This document shows positions 11,049 to 25,258 of a DNA stretch of 64,000 bases, one piece after another (within the stretch, counting starts at the first letter, position 1; each line of letters opens with the position of its first letter). The notes below the pieces were generated by a model, which worked only from the letters and a program-made list of their open reading frames with translations, did no database searches and had not been told where the DNA came from. The position numbers and the translations under genes were made by a program. The DNA is from Dimorphilus gyrociliatus (Eukaryota > Annelida > Polychaeta > Dinophilidae), in the NCBI GenBank assembly GCA_904063045.1, contig CAJFCJ010000013.1, forward strand, positions 726,156 to 790,155. Reading direction: 5' to 3'.

Positions 11049-13608
11049 ATGGGACTATTGACTGATTTGTTCAAACAGATCGGGCTCACTATGAACGATG
11101 GTGCTTTGAACGGATGCGAAAAATCAGATACCAACATGTCGCAAACAGGAAATGGTTTGGACGACAAGAGTTACGATCCCTTACTAACCGAATTATCTGG
11201 AGAAGTAATTCGTGAGCGAGATAAATGCTCAAATGGAACTATTGTTCTAACTTCATTTCGCCTATTGGTTCAGCGAAAAAATCTATCTGATATCAATGTT
11301 CCTGTAATGACAATTGATAGTGTTGAATGTAGAGATTTGTTTACGTTAACTTTGCTCTGTAAAAACGCTGGAGTTATCAGGTGACTATCATTATATAATC
11401 GTACGATAAAGTATGGTACGATAGCTATTTTAAGTATATTTTCTTTAGGCTATTTTTACTCTTATATACAATCAATAGTCATTTGATATAGGATTTTTTC
11501 TTCTATAGAATATCGTTCGATACGAACGAAATTTGTACGCGATGGCAAAATTTCATTTCGGATGCTATAAAACCTCCTACAAACACAAGAGATTTGTTTG
11601 CATTTAAATTTAAAGAAGCAGAAGATAGTTCTCTGGCAAACGCGTCAAACGGTTCAGACGAATCGAAAGGCACACAAGCCGAGGAGCTAGACTCTGAACT
11701 AGAATTATACTACGCTGATACAGAACGTTTTAAACACGAAGCCAAACGTCTTGGTTTCATTGGCGATGAAAATACCGATTCACCATGGGCGATAACCGAT
11801 TGCAATAATGAATTTCGAATTTGTGAAAGTTACCCGCCACAGCACATAATACCAAAGGAAATAACCGATGAACAACTCAAGACCGTGGCTAACTTTCGTT
11901 CGTCAAACCGTTTTCCCAGCGTTGTCTGGAGGAATAAGAAGAACGGTGCAGTGATCTTAAGATCGAGTCAACCTCAAGTTGGCCTTTTAGGTTGGAGATG
12001 TGAAGAAGATGAGAATCTGCTTTCGGCTGTGTGTAGAGCGTGCGCACAGTATAATTTCGACGATGAAAATGAGGATGAATGTTCAAAGAGACGACAACCC
12101 AATAAAGATACCAATGGTAGGCATTCATTTAAAAACAAAAAACAATTTTAATTGACAAATATCGTATTGAATATGCTATCAATATTTAAAAAATGTCTAT
12201 TTATCTTTTAAATTTATTCATTCATTATTCAGTTTTATTTATTTAATGTTTATACTATTGATTATCTAGGTAACATGCAGAAGATGCTTATTCTTGATCT
12301 GCGATCGTATGCTTCTGCGATTGCGAATAGAGCAAAGGGTGGAGGAAGCGAATACACGGAGTATTATAATTGCGAAATCCAATACTTGAATCTAGTAAAT
12401 ATCCATGAAATAAGGAAGAGTTTTTGCGCCTTGCGTCAAAATTGCTGCGCTTCCTCTCCGGATAATACTCTCTGGTGGAGTGGCGTCGAAAATTCAAAAT
12501 GGCTTCATTACATTTCAGCTCTATTAAGGAGCGCTATTATCTGTGTGGATGCTGTAAAAGACGGTCGACCAGTGTTAGTACACTGTTCAGATGGTTGGGA
12601 TAGAACACCACAAGTAACTGCTCTCGCAGAATTAATGATGGATTCCCATTATCGTACCATTGATGGTTTTCGTTATTTAGTTGAACGAGAGTGGTTAGAT
12701 TTTGGTCATAAATTTGGTGATAGATGCGGTCACGGCAGTAATGCTATTAACGGTAATGAAAGATCACCAGCTTTTCTACAGTGGCTAGATTGTGTCTTTC
12801 AAATGGTTAACCAGTTCCCAATTGCTTTTGAATTCAACCAGTCATTTCTTTGTAAACTTGTTCAACATACCTATTCCACCCTATTTGGAACGTTTTTATG
12901 TAATAGTGTCAATGAGAGACGATGCGAGAATATAGGCCAGTTTACAGAATCGATATGGCGTAAATTGTTGAACAGTACCAATTATAAAGTGAGAAACTTT
13001 TTGTATAGTCGAACTGATAAAATTCTCAAGCCTTCCTATCATATGAGACGTTTGGAGGTTTGGAAAAGTGTTTATCTAGCATATCAAGACGACGAAGTAA
13101 CCAATGATCATATACAAGATACAGTGGCTACTACCACTGTAAACATAGCATCTGAAAGAGAGGCTCCGGTGAAGATATTAAGAACTAGATCAGTAGACGA
13201 CCTCATTGTTGCTGAAAGTGACCATATACAGTGTTCAAATAATTTGTTGGATGAAAGGAGTAGACGGCTCAGTGATCCCAACTTGCATGAAGCTATAACT
13301 AAACCAACTGTTCATTTCGACATTCTTACTAATTCGACCAGCAGTAATAATAGTGCTCCGGTCGTAAATGTAGTTGAAGATACGAAAATACTGCAGAATT
13401 CTACAGACACGATTAAAGAAGAGAACGGTCATCACTTGAAAGAAAGGACAGTTAGCACATCAACAACTGATTTGGCAAGAACGGATATTGTCAATGCCAT
13501 TAACTCGTTTAAAAGTTTAAAAACTTTGCAGTCCAGTTGCCCTCCAACGCCAGGAGCGGATTCGAAGGTGAATGACAAATTTATATTTTTTATTGAAAAA
13601 TTTATAGT

Positions 13609-13651
<43 letters not shown>

Positions 13652-14414
13652 TATACACTGTTACACTGTAAGCAATTAATAATTCAAAATTCAGTCGCTT
13701 TCTTCGACTTCTTCCGCTTCCTCCACTGGATTCGACTGGGATGGCCTGTCAACATATATGGATCCAGCCACTAGGAGATTAGTAAATCTCTGCCTCGAGC
13801 AGAAACGTCAAGTGGAAGCCTTCAAACAACAAGTCAGCGGGCTTACGGAACAACTTGTAGTAAAAACGTTAGAAATTCAGCGTATAGAATCAATGGTAAC
13901 GGCGGGTGAAGACAGCTCTTCTATTCTTATGGCTGAACCGAATCAGGTAATAAAATTTTATTTTAGCTTTGGTTGATTGAGGGAGATTTTTTTTTCAATC
14001 GCCTTTAACTTACTAAAGCGATCATACCCGATTGACATTTCAAGAAGGACCGAGGAGAGCAGTCCGACGGTGAATGGAAGTTTGGGAAGTACAGCGGGAG
14101 GAGGTTCAATGAGTGGAGCTAGTGACAACAGTTTTGAATATGTCGATGAGAAGGAAATATGCCCTAACGGTCATTGGATCCCTGATCATGCCTCTAATAA
14201 GTGCCATGAATGTCAACAAGAATTCAGTGTGACCATTCGAAGACACCATTGCCGTAATTGCGGTAAAATCTTTTGTAACTCATGTTCCAGTTATAAATCA
14301 AGGGTGCCGAATCAACAATTGCATGATCTTCAAAGAGTATGTGGATATTGTTATGACATAATTAACAATCAATTTAGATTGTCGCCTGTCACACAAGCTA
14401 CAAAGGTTAAGTAA
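11049..14414 (+). CDS. MTMR3: Myotubularin-related phosphoinositide 3-phosphatase, MTMR3/MTMR4 type, with FYVE domain
   Basis: Five coding exons: 11049-11380, 11509-12116, 12270-13567, 13695-13946, 14019-14414; 961 residues. The order is a PH-GRAM domain (about 40-150), the myotubularin catalytic domain (about 180-570), and a C-terminal FYVE finger. The active-site loop HCSDGWDRT is intact, with the Cys near residue 419, so this should be an active PtdIns3P/PtdIns(3,5)P2 3-phosphatase. Later blocks GHKFGDRCGHG and FLQWLDCVFQM are typical. A linker motif LRTRSVDDLI matches the MTMR3 family, followed by a short coiled coil. The FYVE finger shows WIPDH, RRHHCRNCG and RVCGYC, and in the family targets endosomes. 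The symbol covers the MTMR3/MTMR4 pair, which invertebrates usually have as one gene. Intron 3 carries a (TA)n repeat. Confidence 0.92.
13613..13646 (+). repeat. (AT)n microsatellite inside an MTMR3/4 intron
   Basis: About 34 bases of alternating AT lie within the 127-base intron 13568-13694. Length variation here could alter intron size; nothing else is evident. Confidence 0.8.
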
Positions 14415-17400
14415 ACGATGAACTGTTAATTTTTCGAAAATCTTCCAATCCGATATAGAGAATAACACTTAACGGTTCAGAAGTTGCTTATTGCTCAATT
14501 ATTGGAATAACAATATAAAGCAGCCGCCTCAGCTAAGGGAATTCTCCTCTCGTCATATATTATATACAATTTATTATTATTACAAATGATAATAATAATA
14601 CCTTCTCTTTTCAACTATCCTACTCTCCTCCCGCGGCCCTTTACACCATCTCTCTGTGATAACGTCGGAAAACTTTTAATTGTTCTACGTAGGAGCATCA
14701 ATATACTCCTACAAATGTTCTGTTTTTTTCGACTGCAATATCGAAAGTAGTATTACGTTTTAACTGTAGGTTAATTTCGCTTTAATCGATTCAGTCATTG
14801 CCGAATAGCATGGGATTAGCAACAACAAAATATGATGTGCATTCTTAATTTTTTTTTTTTTTTGAATGAGAATCTGGCTATCAATTCTGTAATGGCTACT
14901 ACTATCCTATAAAAAATAATATATCATGATTTTACATTGCACAAACCTGAATAAATATATCAATAGTTGTAAAAACAAAACGGAAAATTTTGCATGGTTT
15001 GAGTTGATTATTATTTTTCTCTCATTTTCTGGCTTGACTGAATATATATCTTTATATGCATATATTCATCTTTGCAGGATAAAGCAACTATTAGGGAGCA
15101 TTTTATAATTTTTCGCTTTTTTTAACTTGAAAGCTTCAGCTCGGTGATATTGATTTATAATATTATATATATAGTTTATATTTTCATTATATAATCATAA
15201 ATTATTGTAACAATCGAAAGTAGAAAACGTGTTGTGTGTAAATATGTTGACCACATGTAAGCTGATCATGAAATTGTATACTCTTAATGAGGAGACATAT
15301 GAAAGACGGCAGCAATTTGTTTGTCCAGTTAGTTTCTCTCCGGCTAGACTCAAGCAAAATGCCATTTTATGTTCTAGAATATCTTGGTTGTTAACATTCT
15401 CATTCTGATCTAAATAGTATGAATGAAGAACAATCCTAACATAACTAATATCTTAGCACAAAATATTTATTATAAAAGCTTAATTATTAATTTTTTCTTC
15501 ACTGTACAAATGTAAAACTGCAATATAAGTTTAGTTTTATTTTTTTCTATTCTTTTTTTTTTTTTGTAGAAGGATTTAACATTAAAAGTGTTACAATAGA
15601 AAGATTTTCGATAAATGCCTAGTTGAACTGACTAGCTGAAAAAAAGCTCTCTAATAAAAGTAACTAAAAAAAGATTTTAGTACAATTGAAAAGTACAAAT
15701 ATAAAAAGTCACTTGTCCAAATAAACATTTCGAGTTTATAACAGGAAAATGTAACATTTATTTAGGTCTTCTTTAAACATTCTCTTCCTATTCATCTCAT
15801 TAAATCTAATTGTGTCATATATTTTATAATATAAAATTTGCAATATTTAACAAGGAATTGTTTAATTGCTACACTTATTAAGAAAATTACTAGCAAATAA
15901 TGAGTTCAACATGTACTATTCATATTGAATAGGCTATTCTACTTAATGTGCACATGATTGCCAATGATTCGATTATCAATCTTTATACTAAGATTCTAAT
16001 CTGCTAATAGCTTAAAAATCTATTTAAAAGCCAGTAGTTAAACAGAGCTTATGCAAAACAAAAGTACACTGATATAGGAGAATCAAAGGAAGAGACGGTG
16101 TTCTTCGCTCTTTCCTCTTTTTCTTGTTTTGTTTATATCCATCTGATGAAAAATGATTAATAAATATTAATATTTTGAAAGATATTTCTTTTTCTTTACA
16201 CAGTATTAGTCTGATTTTTTTTAAAAAAAAGAGGAGAAAGTGAAAGAGAGAGAGAGATAAAGAGAAATAGATGGAAAAAAGGATTAAGTAAACTTTTTTA
16301 AAAATTCACGAAGCCATTAAAAAAAGGGAATTAAAAGGTTTATTGTAGACTTTTGAAATAAATAGAAATCTCTGTTGCCTTTGTTATTTTCCAGGAAATT
16401 AGGAAAAAGGTTAAAAGTAACTGGATATAAAAATTACGAAGTTGTATAGAACAAAGAAAATTTCGTGGAGATTAATCAATATTTAATCTAGGTTCTTTTA
16501 CAAAATTAAAGAAATCCTTTAAAAATATAAATTACATCTGAGAAAATTGACATTCTCTATCCTTTTCTGTCTGTACTTCTGATCATATCTACTATATTTA
16601 CGTCTTCTTTGTTCACCCCTCCTTCCCTCTCTCTCTCTCTCTTTTCTGTTTTTTTGCACATGTCCATCTTATTTCTTACATTACGAATTGATGCTTTCTT
16701 CCTTTCGCATGCAGCCGTTGAATAGAGCATAAAACGTTAAAAGAAAAATACCTTTGAACTTTGCACTTTTTAGCAAAAAAAAAGTAAACAATTAGTTAAA
16801 AAGACCAAAATAAATGTACATCCTGAAGAGACGACTGATTTTGTCATCTGCATTGTTCTCATAGTTACATTTTCTATTGATGAGTTAAATTAAAATACAA
16901 AAAAGAAACAAAAAGAAACAAAAACCATAAACAAAGTTGTCGATTCTTTGAAAGAGAAGAAACGAAGGATGAGAATTTTTTTTCCTTATGAAAATTAAGA
17001 AGAAAAGGAAGATAATAATAATGATGATGGTGATGATTAAAGAGACTCTTATTTATAATTATTATTAATTTTCTATGTATCTTGACAATTTCATCTTAGT
17101 TTAATAGATTAATAATACAAAATACAAGATGTGCACTTAAATAAAAAGTCCTTTTGTTTTGAAAGAAGTTTAAACGGAAGGGCGGTATGTTCCATCTATC
17201 AATCCTATTTCGTTCCTTTTTCCATAGATTAAATTTCTTAGAACTCCTTAGTATAAATTTACAGAAGTTTAACTATTCACCACATCTAAAAATTTTCTTC
17301 TTCTTAGGATAAAAAGACTTAATTACATGTTCTTTATAAAGGAAATACTGTATATGCAAGAATTACTAACCAATTAAATTAATGATCTCCTAGCTATTGT

Positions 17401-17942
17401 TATTGTGGCTGATCTTACGAAAAAATGATGTATGTAAAGAGGATCTCTATGCCTACTTTATCTTTTTCTATTCAGGATATCTCTCTTTTAGTTAATAATT
17501 TTGAAAGAATAATTACTACGTAAAAGATCTTTACGAACGAGCTTTTCTTCAAGGATTAACAATAAAAAAGGTTAATGATCAGGTCCTTGGAAACCTTGAA
17601 AGAAATCTATAACAGTATGAAGCATGATAGAGTAACAGACACTTGTTACATTTTATACAGAGAAATAGTAAATTGCTTTTCTCATTATCCTTTTTTTGGC
17701 CTAGCCTACTTTTTTTCCTTCTTCTGTATACAATATACAGTATACTGTATAAAAAGGTATTTCCTACCTACCTCTCTCTCTCTCTCTCTCTCCCTCCCTT
17801 TCTTTCCCTTTAAAGAGTAAACAACTTTAGATACTCAATATTGAAAATTAATGATGATAAAATGAATATTTCATATGTTACCTTATCTACTAATATCTAA
17901 TTACTTAAAAGACTTGGAGTTCTCCATCTGTATGTATATATT

Positions 17943-17974
<32 letters not shown>

Positions 17975-19769
17975 TGTATGTATGTGTGTGCATGTGCGTG
18001 CGTGTGTGTGTGTGCGTGTGTATGTGTACATCGTACAGTATGTACAAACCGCCCACTTCCCCCCCCCCCCCGTCCCTCCTATTCTTCTCTCCAACATGAA
18101 TATCAAAATAACAGTTTGAAATACAAAAATCAACTTATCTATCTCTTCATCCCATGGCACAACAAATGTTAATGATTTAATGAGTTCAAGCACATCTGTA
18201 AATAAATAAAAAAAATCATTAATTTTCCATTGATAACAAAAACGATAAATTAAAAAAAAAATTAGAAATGAGATAGGATAGAATTGAAAATAAGATGATA
18301 GGATTTTGATAGTTCTCCTATATATTAGTAAATATACTGTATTATATCACTATATTCGTTTATTCTCTTTAATAAATACACACTTACACAAAATACAAGC
18401 AATAAATTTATAGTTTGTCAACATGATTATCTTACAAACAATTGACTTAATGATGTTTATTAGAAAACAACTATTATTTATATTATCCCTATATAGAATT
18501 ATAATTATTGCTTTTCTCCCTTAGTTAACTCTTTTCATAGCTTGTAAAGAAAAACTATATACAAACAAGCTCTAAAATTGTTATTTCTTTTACCTAATAG
18601 GCCTATAATTAATTATTACATATTAAATATGATACAAGACATTTTTTGTTTAATATTTAAATAAATAACTGAGTTGGGTTGACGAGATAAGAAAAAGTTC
18701 AAGGCTTTGAAAATTCCTTGATAATATTATTATTATTATTATTTCTTTACTATAATTGAACTATATACAGAATTGCTCTCATTGATTGTAAAATATCTTC
18801 AAATGTCTTACAATTCAGCTAATTTATAAAGAAAAATCCCTTTAAGAACATTTATTTTCTTTTTCATTCTTTATTAACAGTTCTAGAATATGGCTTTTCT
18901 TCCTTTCGTCATCTCTTTTAGGTAGGAAGATTTGACTTTTGTTGAACTTTTAACCTTTTCTTCTTGTTTTGCTAGTAGCTTTAAAGAAGAAACAGCTAAA
19001 GAAACCCTGAAAGTGATTATAATGATCTTATTTTATAGTTACAAAATTATGATGTATCAAATCAGGATAAACATTTCGTTTGTAATAATAATAATAATAA
19101 TATAACAAAGCTCAAGTTGTTGGTGTTTAGTATTGGCTTGTTTTTCAAAGTGACTTTTTTTATTGCTTTTAAGAAGAATTATTAGTTATTTCTGTTTGAT
19201 AAATTATTAATAGTACGGCATTTAATTTACATTCGCCGCGTAGTATTTGGAACCTTTAATAAAATAGTATTTCCGTTTCCTGTTTCCATTTTCCTGCGGC
19301 AAAATAGTCAGCTTACGGTGTGTAAAAACTATTTCTATTTTACAGCAAACAATTATTTCTTAACTTTAATACCATCAAAAATAAAAAGGTAAGTAGTTTC
19401 ATTTTATTATAAATTTTGATTTGCGATCGCATCATACAAAAACCTCGTTTTGACTGAGCGTCTAACATTTGTTTTTTATTTTCCAATCCTCTCTATGCGT
19501 GACATTTACAACAACCTATTAAGACTGTGGATAAAACGAATAATTATTTATGACTAACGATATCCATTGCAAGTATTGTAATGTCTGTTGGATTGTTTTT
19601 TTTTTTTTAAAAAGATCCTTTTGCGAAACAGAATATAATGTAGGGCATTGGTTTACAAGATTATGTTTAGTTGAGTAAACCTAGTCCATATTATTATGAA
19701 CATTTCATACGAATTCCTTACAAATTTAAATATTTTTAACTGCAAAGTGGATTTACATATTTTTGGCAG
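14415..19769. other. 5.3-kb gene-poor, AT-rich region with simple repeats
   Basis: I see no protein-coding exon. The first part is presumably the MTMR3/4 3' UTR. The rest has many homopolymer runs, short (CT)n/(GA)n tracts (16240, 16628, 17772), a (GTAT)n repeat at 17946, (AAT)n-like stretches and a C-run at 18061. The last 400 bases hold the RSRC2 5' UTR exon. Long noncoding RNA or distal regulatory DNA cannot be excluded. Confidence 0.45.
17946..18030 (+). repeat. (GTAT)n / (GT)n compound microsatellite followed by a C-run
   Basis: About nine to ten GTAT units (17946-17984) pass into imperfect GT/GTGC repeats up to about 18030. A run of about 12 C lies near 18059-18070. Spurious ORFs on both strands (repeated YVCM or THIH) are translations of this repeat. 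Confidence 0.9.
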
Positions 19770-19772
19770 GAA

Positions 19773-20916
19773 ATGAATGAAAATAGAAATGGTGAATCCT
19801 CTGAAAGGTTGGTAATTCATCAATTGAAGACATGACCAAGTTTTTTATAATATATATCTTTTCAGAGAGACAGAGGAAAACGAACGTGAGCAGATATCCA
19901 GAGAAAAAATTGCCTGTAGCAAACAAGCTAGAAGTGTTAGCATTCCTGAAAAGTTTATAATCTTTTTTTCAAATAAATATTATTTCCTTCAGGATTCATC
20001 AGACTCCAAGTCTGAACACGAACATGCAAAGTCTCATAGGGAAGGTCGAAGGAATAGGGATGATTCAAAAAAGGAAAAAGATCGTAGACGTCATCATCGC
20101 AGAAGACGATCTCGATCCCACTCTCGGCATCGTCACAAGGTTGTAGTCTAATCGTTTGTAAGCACTTTGTCAAATTATGATCGTCTTTTATTAGAGATCA
20201 AGACATCATGGTTCACATAAATCGAAGTATAGACATCACCGAGAGTCGTCTTCTCGCCACTCAACTTCAAAACACCGACGCCGGAGGTCAAGATCAAAGA
20301 CAAGATCTAGATCTAGATCGAGAACTCCAAGTCCTCCAAGAATGATTGAAAGAAGAGAGGAATCTCCTAGAATAAAACGAGAACCTCTACGGATTAAAGC
20401 TATGGAAGAAAGAATGAAAATGCTGAGAGAGCAGGTAAATCCTTTTTTGTTAATCTGTTATTTTCTTTTCGAGAAAGCCTTATAACCATGTAGAATTAAT
20501 ATCTATTTCAGGCGGAACAAATAACTGGCGTTGAAGTACCAAAGTATTATAATCCAACGGCAGTGAATCCTCTCAAAGTAGCTGAAATTGAAAAAAAGAA
20601 GAAACTTCTATGGGGTAAAAAAGAAAAGGTACCCGAAACAAAGATAGCAGAGCCTGAAGCAATTCAGGCTCATGGAGAATCAGTTTGGGCTTCCGCTCAA
20701 TTCTCTGATAATTCTTGTCAAGAGAAGTTTAGAAAATTAATGGGTATGAAAGGAGAAATGCAAACGCCCAAGAGCGAGACCTCTAATAAACAAACGGAAT
20801 TATTCAATAATTTGGATAAGGAATATGCCTTGGCGAGAATGAGTACTCATACTCATCGTGGAGTTGGTTTAGGATTTGCATCCTATGCATGCGACAGTTC
20901 TAAAAAAGATGACTGA
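19773..20916 (+). CDS. RSRC2: RSRC2 arginine/serine-rich coiled-coil protein 2
   Basis: Five coding exons: 19773-19807, 19866-19935, 19993-20139, 20195-20434, 20512-20916; 298 residues. A 5' UTR exon probably ends at 19389 (strong donor GTAAGTAG) and joins the acceptor at 19769. The N-terminal two thirds is an SR-like low-complexity region (repeated RRR, RSRS and SRHR). Then comes a coiled coil (MEERMKMLREQAEQ) and the conserved C-terminal block that defines the family: EVPKYYNPTAVNPLKVAEIE, KKKLLWGKKE, KFRKLMGMKGE and THTHRGVGLGFASY. RSRC2 is a nuclear, splicing-associated protein in other animals; its precise role is poorly known. Three donors here have T at +3 (GTTGGT, GTTAGC, GTTGTA), so the phase choices were set by the reading frame. 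AATAAA is at 21162. Confidence 0.9.
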
Positions 20917-21997
20917 ATAATTAATTTAAAGAAAAACGATTTTGTTTATTTAATACTAAATTTATACTTTAGTTTTTTTTCGCGTGTTCTCTTAAAATTC
21001 ACGCAGGATTATTCCATTACACGACCTATTCTAAAGAGAAAGCAGTGCGACATCTTACACATTTAAATCATTTATTGTTCTTTTCGTTTACATTTTATAC
21101 TGTTTTTCTTTCATTAAATTTATCAAGTGTTAATACTGTAACATAAGTTGAACGTTTGTTAAATAAACTGAGAATTATGGAAACAATACAAATGCAAGAA
21201 GAGAACTATTACCCAAGTAACAGTAATATATTGAGTAAGATGCTCTTTTTTGTATCCACAAAAAGAGCCTGTTGATTAATGTTTCAAAAAAACCATTCTG
21301 TTTTTCTTCTGTATTTACTGGTGGAAAGAGTAAAAAAAAGTTTTTTTTATACCTTTTCTTGTAGATAATAGACAGAATTAAGTAACCTCTTAGATCAAGC
21401 AGAGACCCAGAGTATACCCTTTTTTTATACTAGTAATAAATAGATTTATATTTCAGGTCAATTGCACAAGCCATCATAAAACCCTTATTCCCGTATCCTC
21501 TTTAAAGTTCTAATTTGAATTCAAGTCTTTCAAGTATCGTCGTAAGGTCACCTCGAGTATAAAAAAATTGCCATTAATTATATTTTCTGTCTATTTTAGT
21601 TACCTTTAAAATTTATGAGTTCAATTTTATACTAATTTCCATTCTAAAAAAGACTATATGCGGTAAAAATCACCATAATTTGTTAAAGGATTCAAGTATA
21701 ACTGAACTGTTAATAGAGCCTGAATAGATAAATAAAAGTAGAATATTTTACTTATTAAAGAGGCTATTTGACTCAACATAAGTATAGGTATATTTGAAAC
21801 TGTTTCTAAGTTTCCTTCAATATCATCTTGTTGCTCTAAAGTGGAAGATTTTTGAATATTTATAGAATATTTTACCTCCTTCTTACATGTTTTCTATTAT
21901 TTTTAATAAATTTAATAAAAGTAAATTCGGGAAAGCTAAGTATAATATTAAGAAACTTTTTTCATAGAGAGTATATATGTATATCGTTATCATGATT

Positions 21998-22028
<31 letters not shown>

Positions 22029-25000
22029 TCCCTTTCTTTTTCTCGCGTTTCCTACAATAAAAACGTTACAAATTTTTCCTTTTTTCCATAATATTTCCCC
22101 TTATTATATATCTGTATTTGTTAATCTCCAACAACAGCAAATAATGATTTTTTTCACAACATCAACTTACAACATTTCAATACAAGTCACATTTCCCTTA
22201 CATAAGAGAGTTATAATACAAAAAATGCATTTTCGAATCCTGCTCTAATTGTAACTATACATTTATTGGCACATAGATGACAGTTAAATAAAATTGTTTA
22301 AAAAACAAAAGTTCACAACACTTACATGCAATGAAAACATTTAGAAAAGTCGTAAAAAGTAACATCTCGATATAAAGATTTATGAAATGTTTCTTTAGGC
22401 TATTTTAAGAATTTAATATAAATGAAATGAAAAGAAAAATAATAAGTCAATAATTGAAGTATAAAAATTAAAAACTTAAATTAATCAAGACAAAATAAAA
22501 ATATAAGTAAGATAGCGCGTAATGTAATTTGAATGAAAATGATTTGAGAGAAATTGTACCGTACCTGCATTCATTTTTGTTATTTTTTATATAATTTCTA
22601 TAACATATCTATACATAAATTTTATACTTTGTTTTTTATATGTATGTATATAAAGAGCAAAGGCAGATAATGGATATTTAAAAGAAGAACAGGATTAGAG
22701 TACGCATCAGGCACAGTTGGCGAATGCTTAAGTCGAAAGACATAAAGTAAAGCAAGTGTAGTATCAAAATAAATTATACAAATAAGTCACAGACAGGCTG
22801 TTCTTAATATACAAGATATATATATATTCGATAATTTGACATTGTTCCTCCGATTGAAAATATACGTAAAGTATACATTAAGTTTAAATATAGTGTTCAT
22901 GCAAGTATCAATATTGTTAACTAAAACAAAACTACTCTTATTAGTTGATAAAATGGTGCAAAAAAACTTAATTAGTGAGTAAATGATCTATTCTAAGTGA
23001 ACCAGTGATGTACTCATCATCATTTTTTCAATTATTTACAGTGTCCAAAGAAGTAATTTCATGATAAAAATACAAAAAGGTGAAGTAAATAAAAAAAAAG
23101 TGCTTAAATAGTCGAAATTTCATTCGAATAAGTGCGATAAGTGCAAGTGTAGCAGTACTAAGGTTTTATCAGTTTTTACTAATAATCTTTAATTATGTCA
23201 AATAATAGAATTTCTAATTCTAATTAATAAAGAAAAATAATCAATTTTCTCTTGGTTTCCTTTATGTGCATTCTTATTTTACCGAAGGCTACTTTCTCAT
23301 AATTAAATTCTTACCGTTCTCTTTTTATAAACAAGACCACAAAAAAAGTGATAAACTAAAAGGAGAGTTTGGAAATAAAATTAGACTATTTTCTTCATTA
23401 TTTCCAGTTATATAATATATATTGTTTAATTCTTACAATAAATAAACCATGTCAAATATTTTTGTTCATTAAATATTCTCATAATATTTTGATTTGGATC
23501 AACAAAAAATGACTTACGGTAATTAAATACCGCTAAATGAACGTAGTATTCAGTTACTATCCATCAGTATACAATAAGTCTATTGCGTCTAAAAGCTTAT
23601 CTCATAGGCGTTAATTACTTTTTACGACTTTCTGAATACGACAAATTTTTATACATTACAACATAATTACATGATTTTTTTTCTTTCACCATCAAAAATA
23701 CAATATAAATTTTAAACTTTATATTTACAAAAGCCCCTTCTAATCGTCTACAAAGTTGATAACCAAGAATAGGTTCATTTTCTGTCGGTAAGAAAATTAC
23801 GTCAGAATATTTATTGGTTTCTTTTCTTTCCCGCTCTTTCTATAGTATTATCTTTATTCATTTTAAATACAAATGAAAATGCTTACCGAGAACTATATAC
23901 ATTGATTATATACGAAAAGAAGCTCTTTTCGTTCTCTTCCTCCTCTTTAAAGTCTTCTGTCGGTTCATTGATTGTTGCTACAATTAATTCTGCCATTGAT
24001 CGCTCTCATTCAAACATATCTCTGGACGAAATCTCCTTCCATTCAAAGTATCTGTGGAGGGTAAATTAAATTAAAAAGAGAACTATAAAAAAAATAGAAA
24101 AATAGAACAATAGAATTTTTGAAACTTTCGAACATTCTTTTATTCTATTTTAAAAAATATTTTTTCCAAAAATCGAAACTTACAATGTTTTCAAAGTTTA
24201 TTTTCTGACCAATAAAGAAAGTTTTCGCAGAAGACTGAAAAAGTTTGTCCTGACACCAAGAACTGGCGTTTACGGACTGAGAAACTTTCTGTTCAGCGCC
24301 TGCGTATAAACGTTCTTCTTTTATCGAACGTTGTTCTTAGTGTTTGGAATGTTTAACATTGTCCATAATTTTCCCCGCACATTATATTTTCTAAAGTAAG
24401 AATCATGGAGAATTTTTGAATAAATTAAGGGAACGTTCTCTATTCTATTGATTATCATTCTTTCACTCTGGTATAATATTATTAGAGAAAAAAACCTAGA
24501 ATATTAATTAATTATTACAATAATAATGAATTAGAAAGAAAAAGCGAAAAAAAATTATTTTTAGGCTTACTTTTAAAGGAAAAGAACACTCCAATAGCTT
24601 TTTTTTTCCAAGTGCGTTTCTAACTGAGGGATGCAGTCTTATTTACAATAGGAATCTAATTAATATCTTTTTACCATACAGATAACTCGATTAGATAGCT
24701 TCGAAGAATTTGCAAGTATAAGAGGGAATTTTGAATGGAAGAATTGGCTAAGTACAATTTCTGACTTTGGGAAAAATGATCTATTTTGGCCTATAATTAT
24801 ATTTTTCTATTGAAGTGTATAATCGTAAATGTTTCCTGTACCTTGCGAATGATATCTAAATAATAATCCTTATTTAAGAAGGTTTAATTATTAGCTACTA
24901 AGAGATGATAGGGAAATCCTTCTTTTATCCTATTATCAAATTGACATACTTAGCGCGCCATCTGGCAGTTAAAGTATACTAAAAAGATTTTAAAATTAAT

Positions 25001-25258
25001 AAAAAAGGATTTAATTTGTTGTAATTTTTCATAAACCGCATAACAAATTCTTATTATTATCAATAAGAAATATACCCTACTTTCACAGATGATATTTTAC
25101 AATAATATATGACGATATTAGCAGCATAAATAAATTGGACGAAATTTTTTAACTACGAAGAATTATCATGTTTTCTAGTAGTTCTTAAGAGACATACTTG
25201 ATCGCCCGAATGATTAATTATCACTCCACACATGGTATTCATTATTAGGTAAATATTA
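20917..25258. other. 4.3-kb gene-free AT-rich region
   Basis: No coding exon is supported. It contains the RSRC2 3' UTR (AATAAA at 21162) and presumably the PDHX 3' UTR at its right end. It has T-runs and a (CT)n tract with spurious Ser/Leu ORFs near 22000-22030. The only non-random feature I see is the simple sequence. Confidence 0.45.

Noticed and set aside
13432-13614. Minus-strand ORFs across the MTMR3/4 exon
   Set aside because: Antisense shadow of a well-supported phosphatase exon.
17875-18193. Overlapping ORFs on both strands with repeated YVCM or THIH
   Set aside because: They are translations of the (GTAT)n/(GT)n microsatellite.
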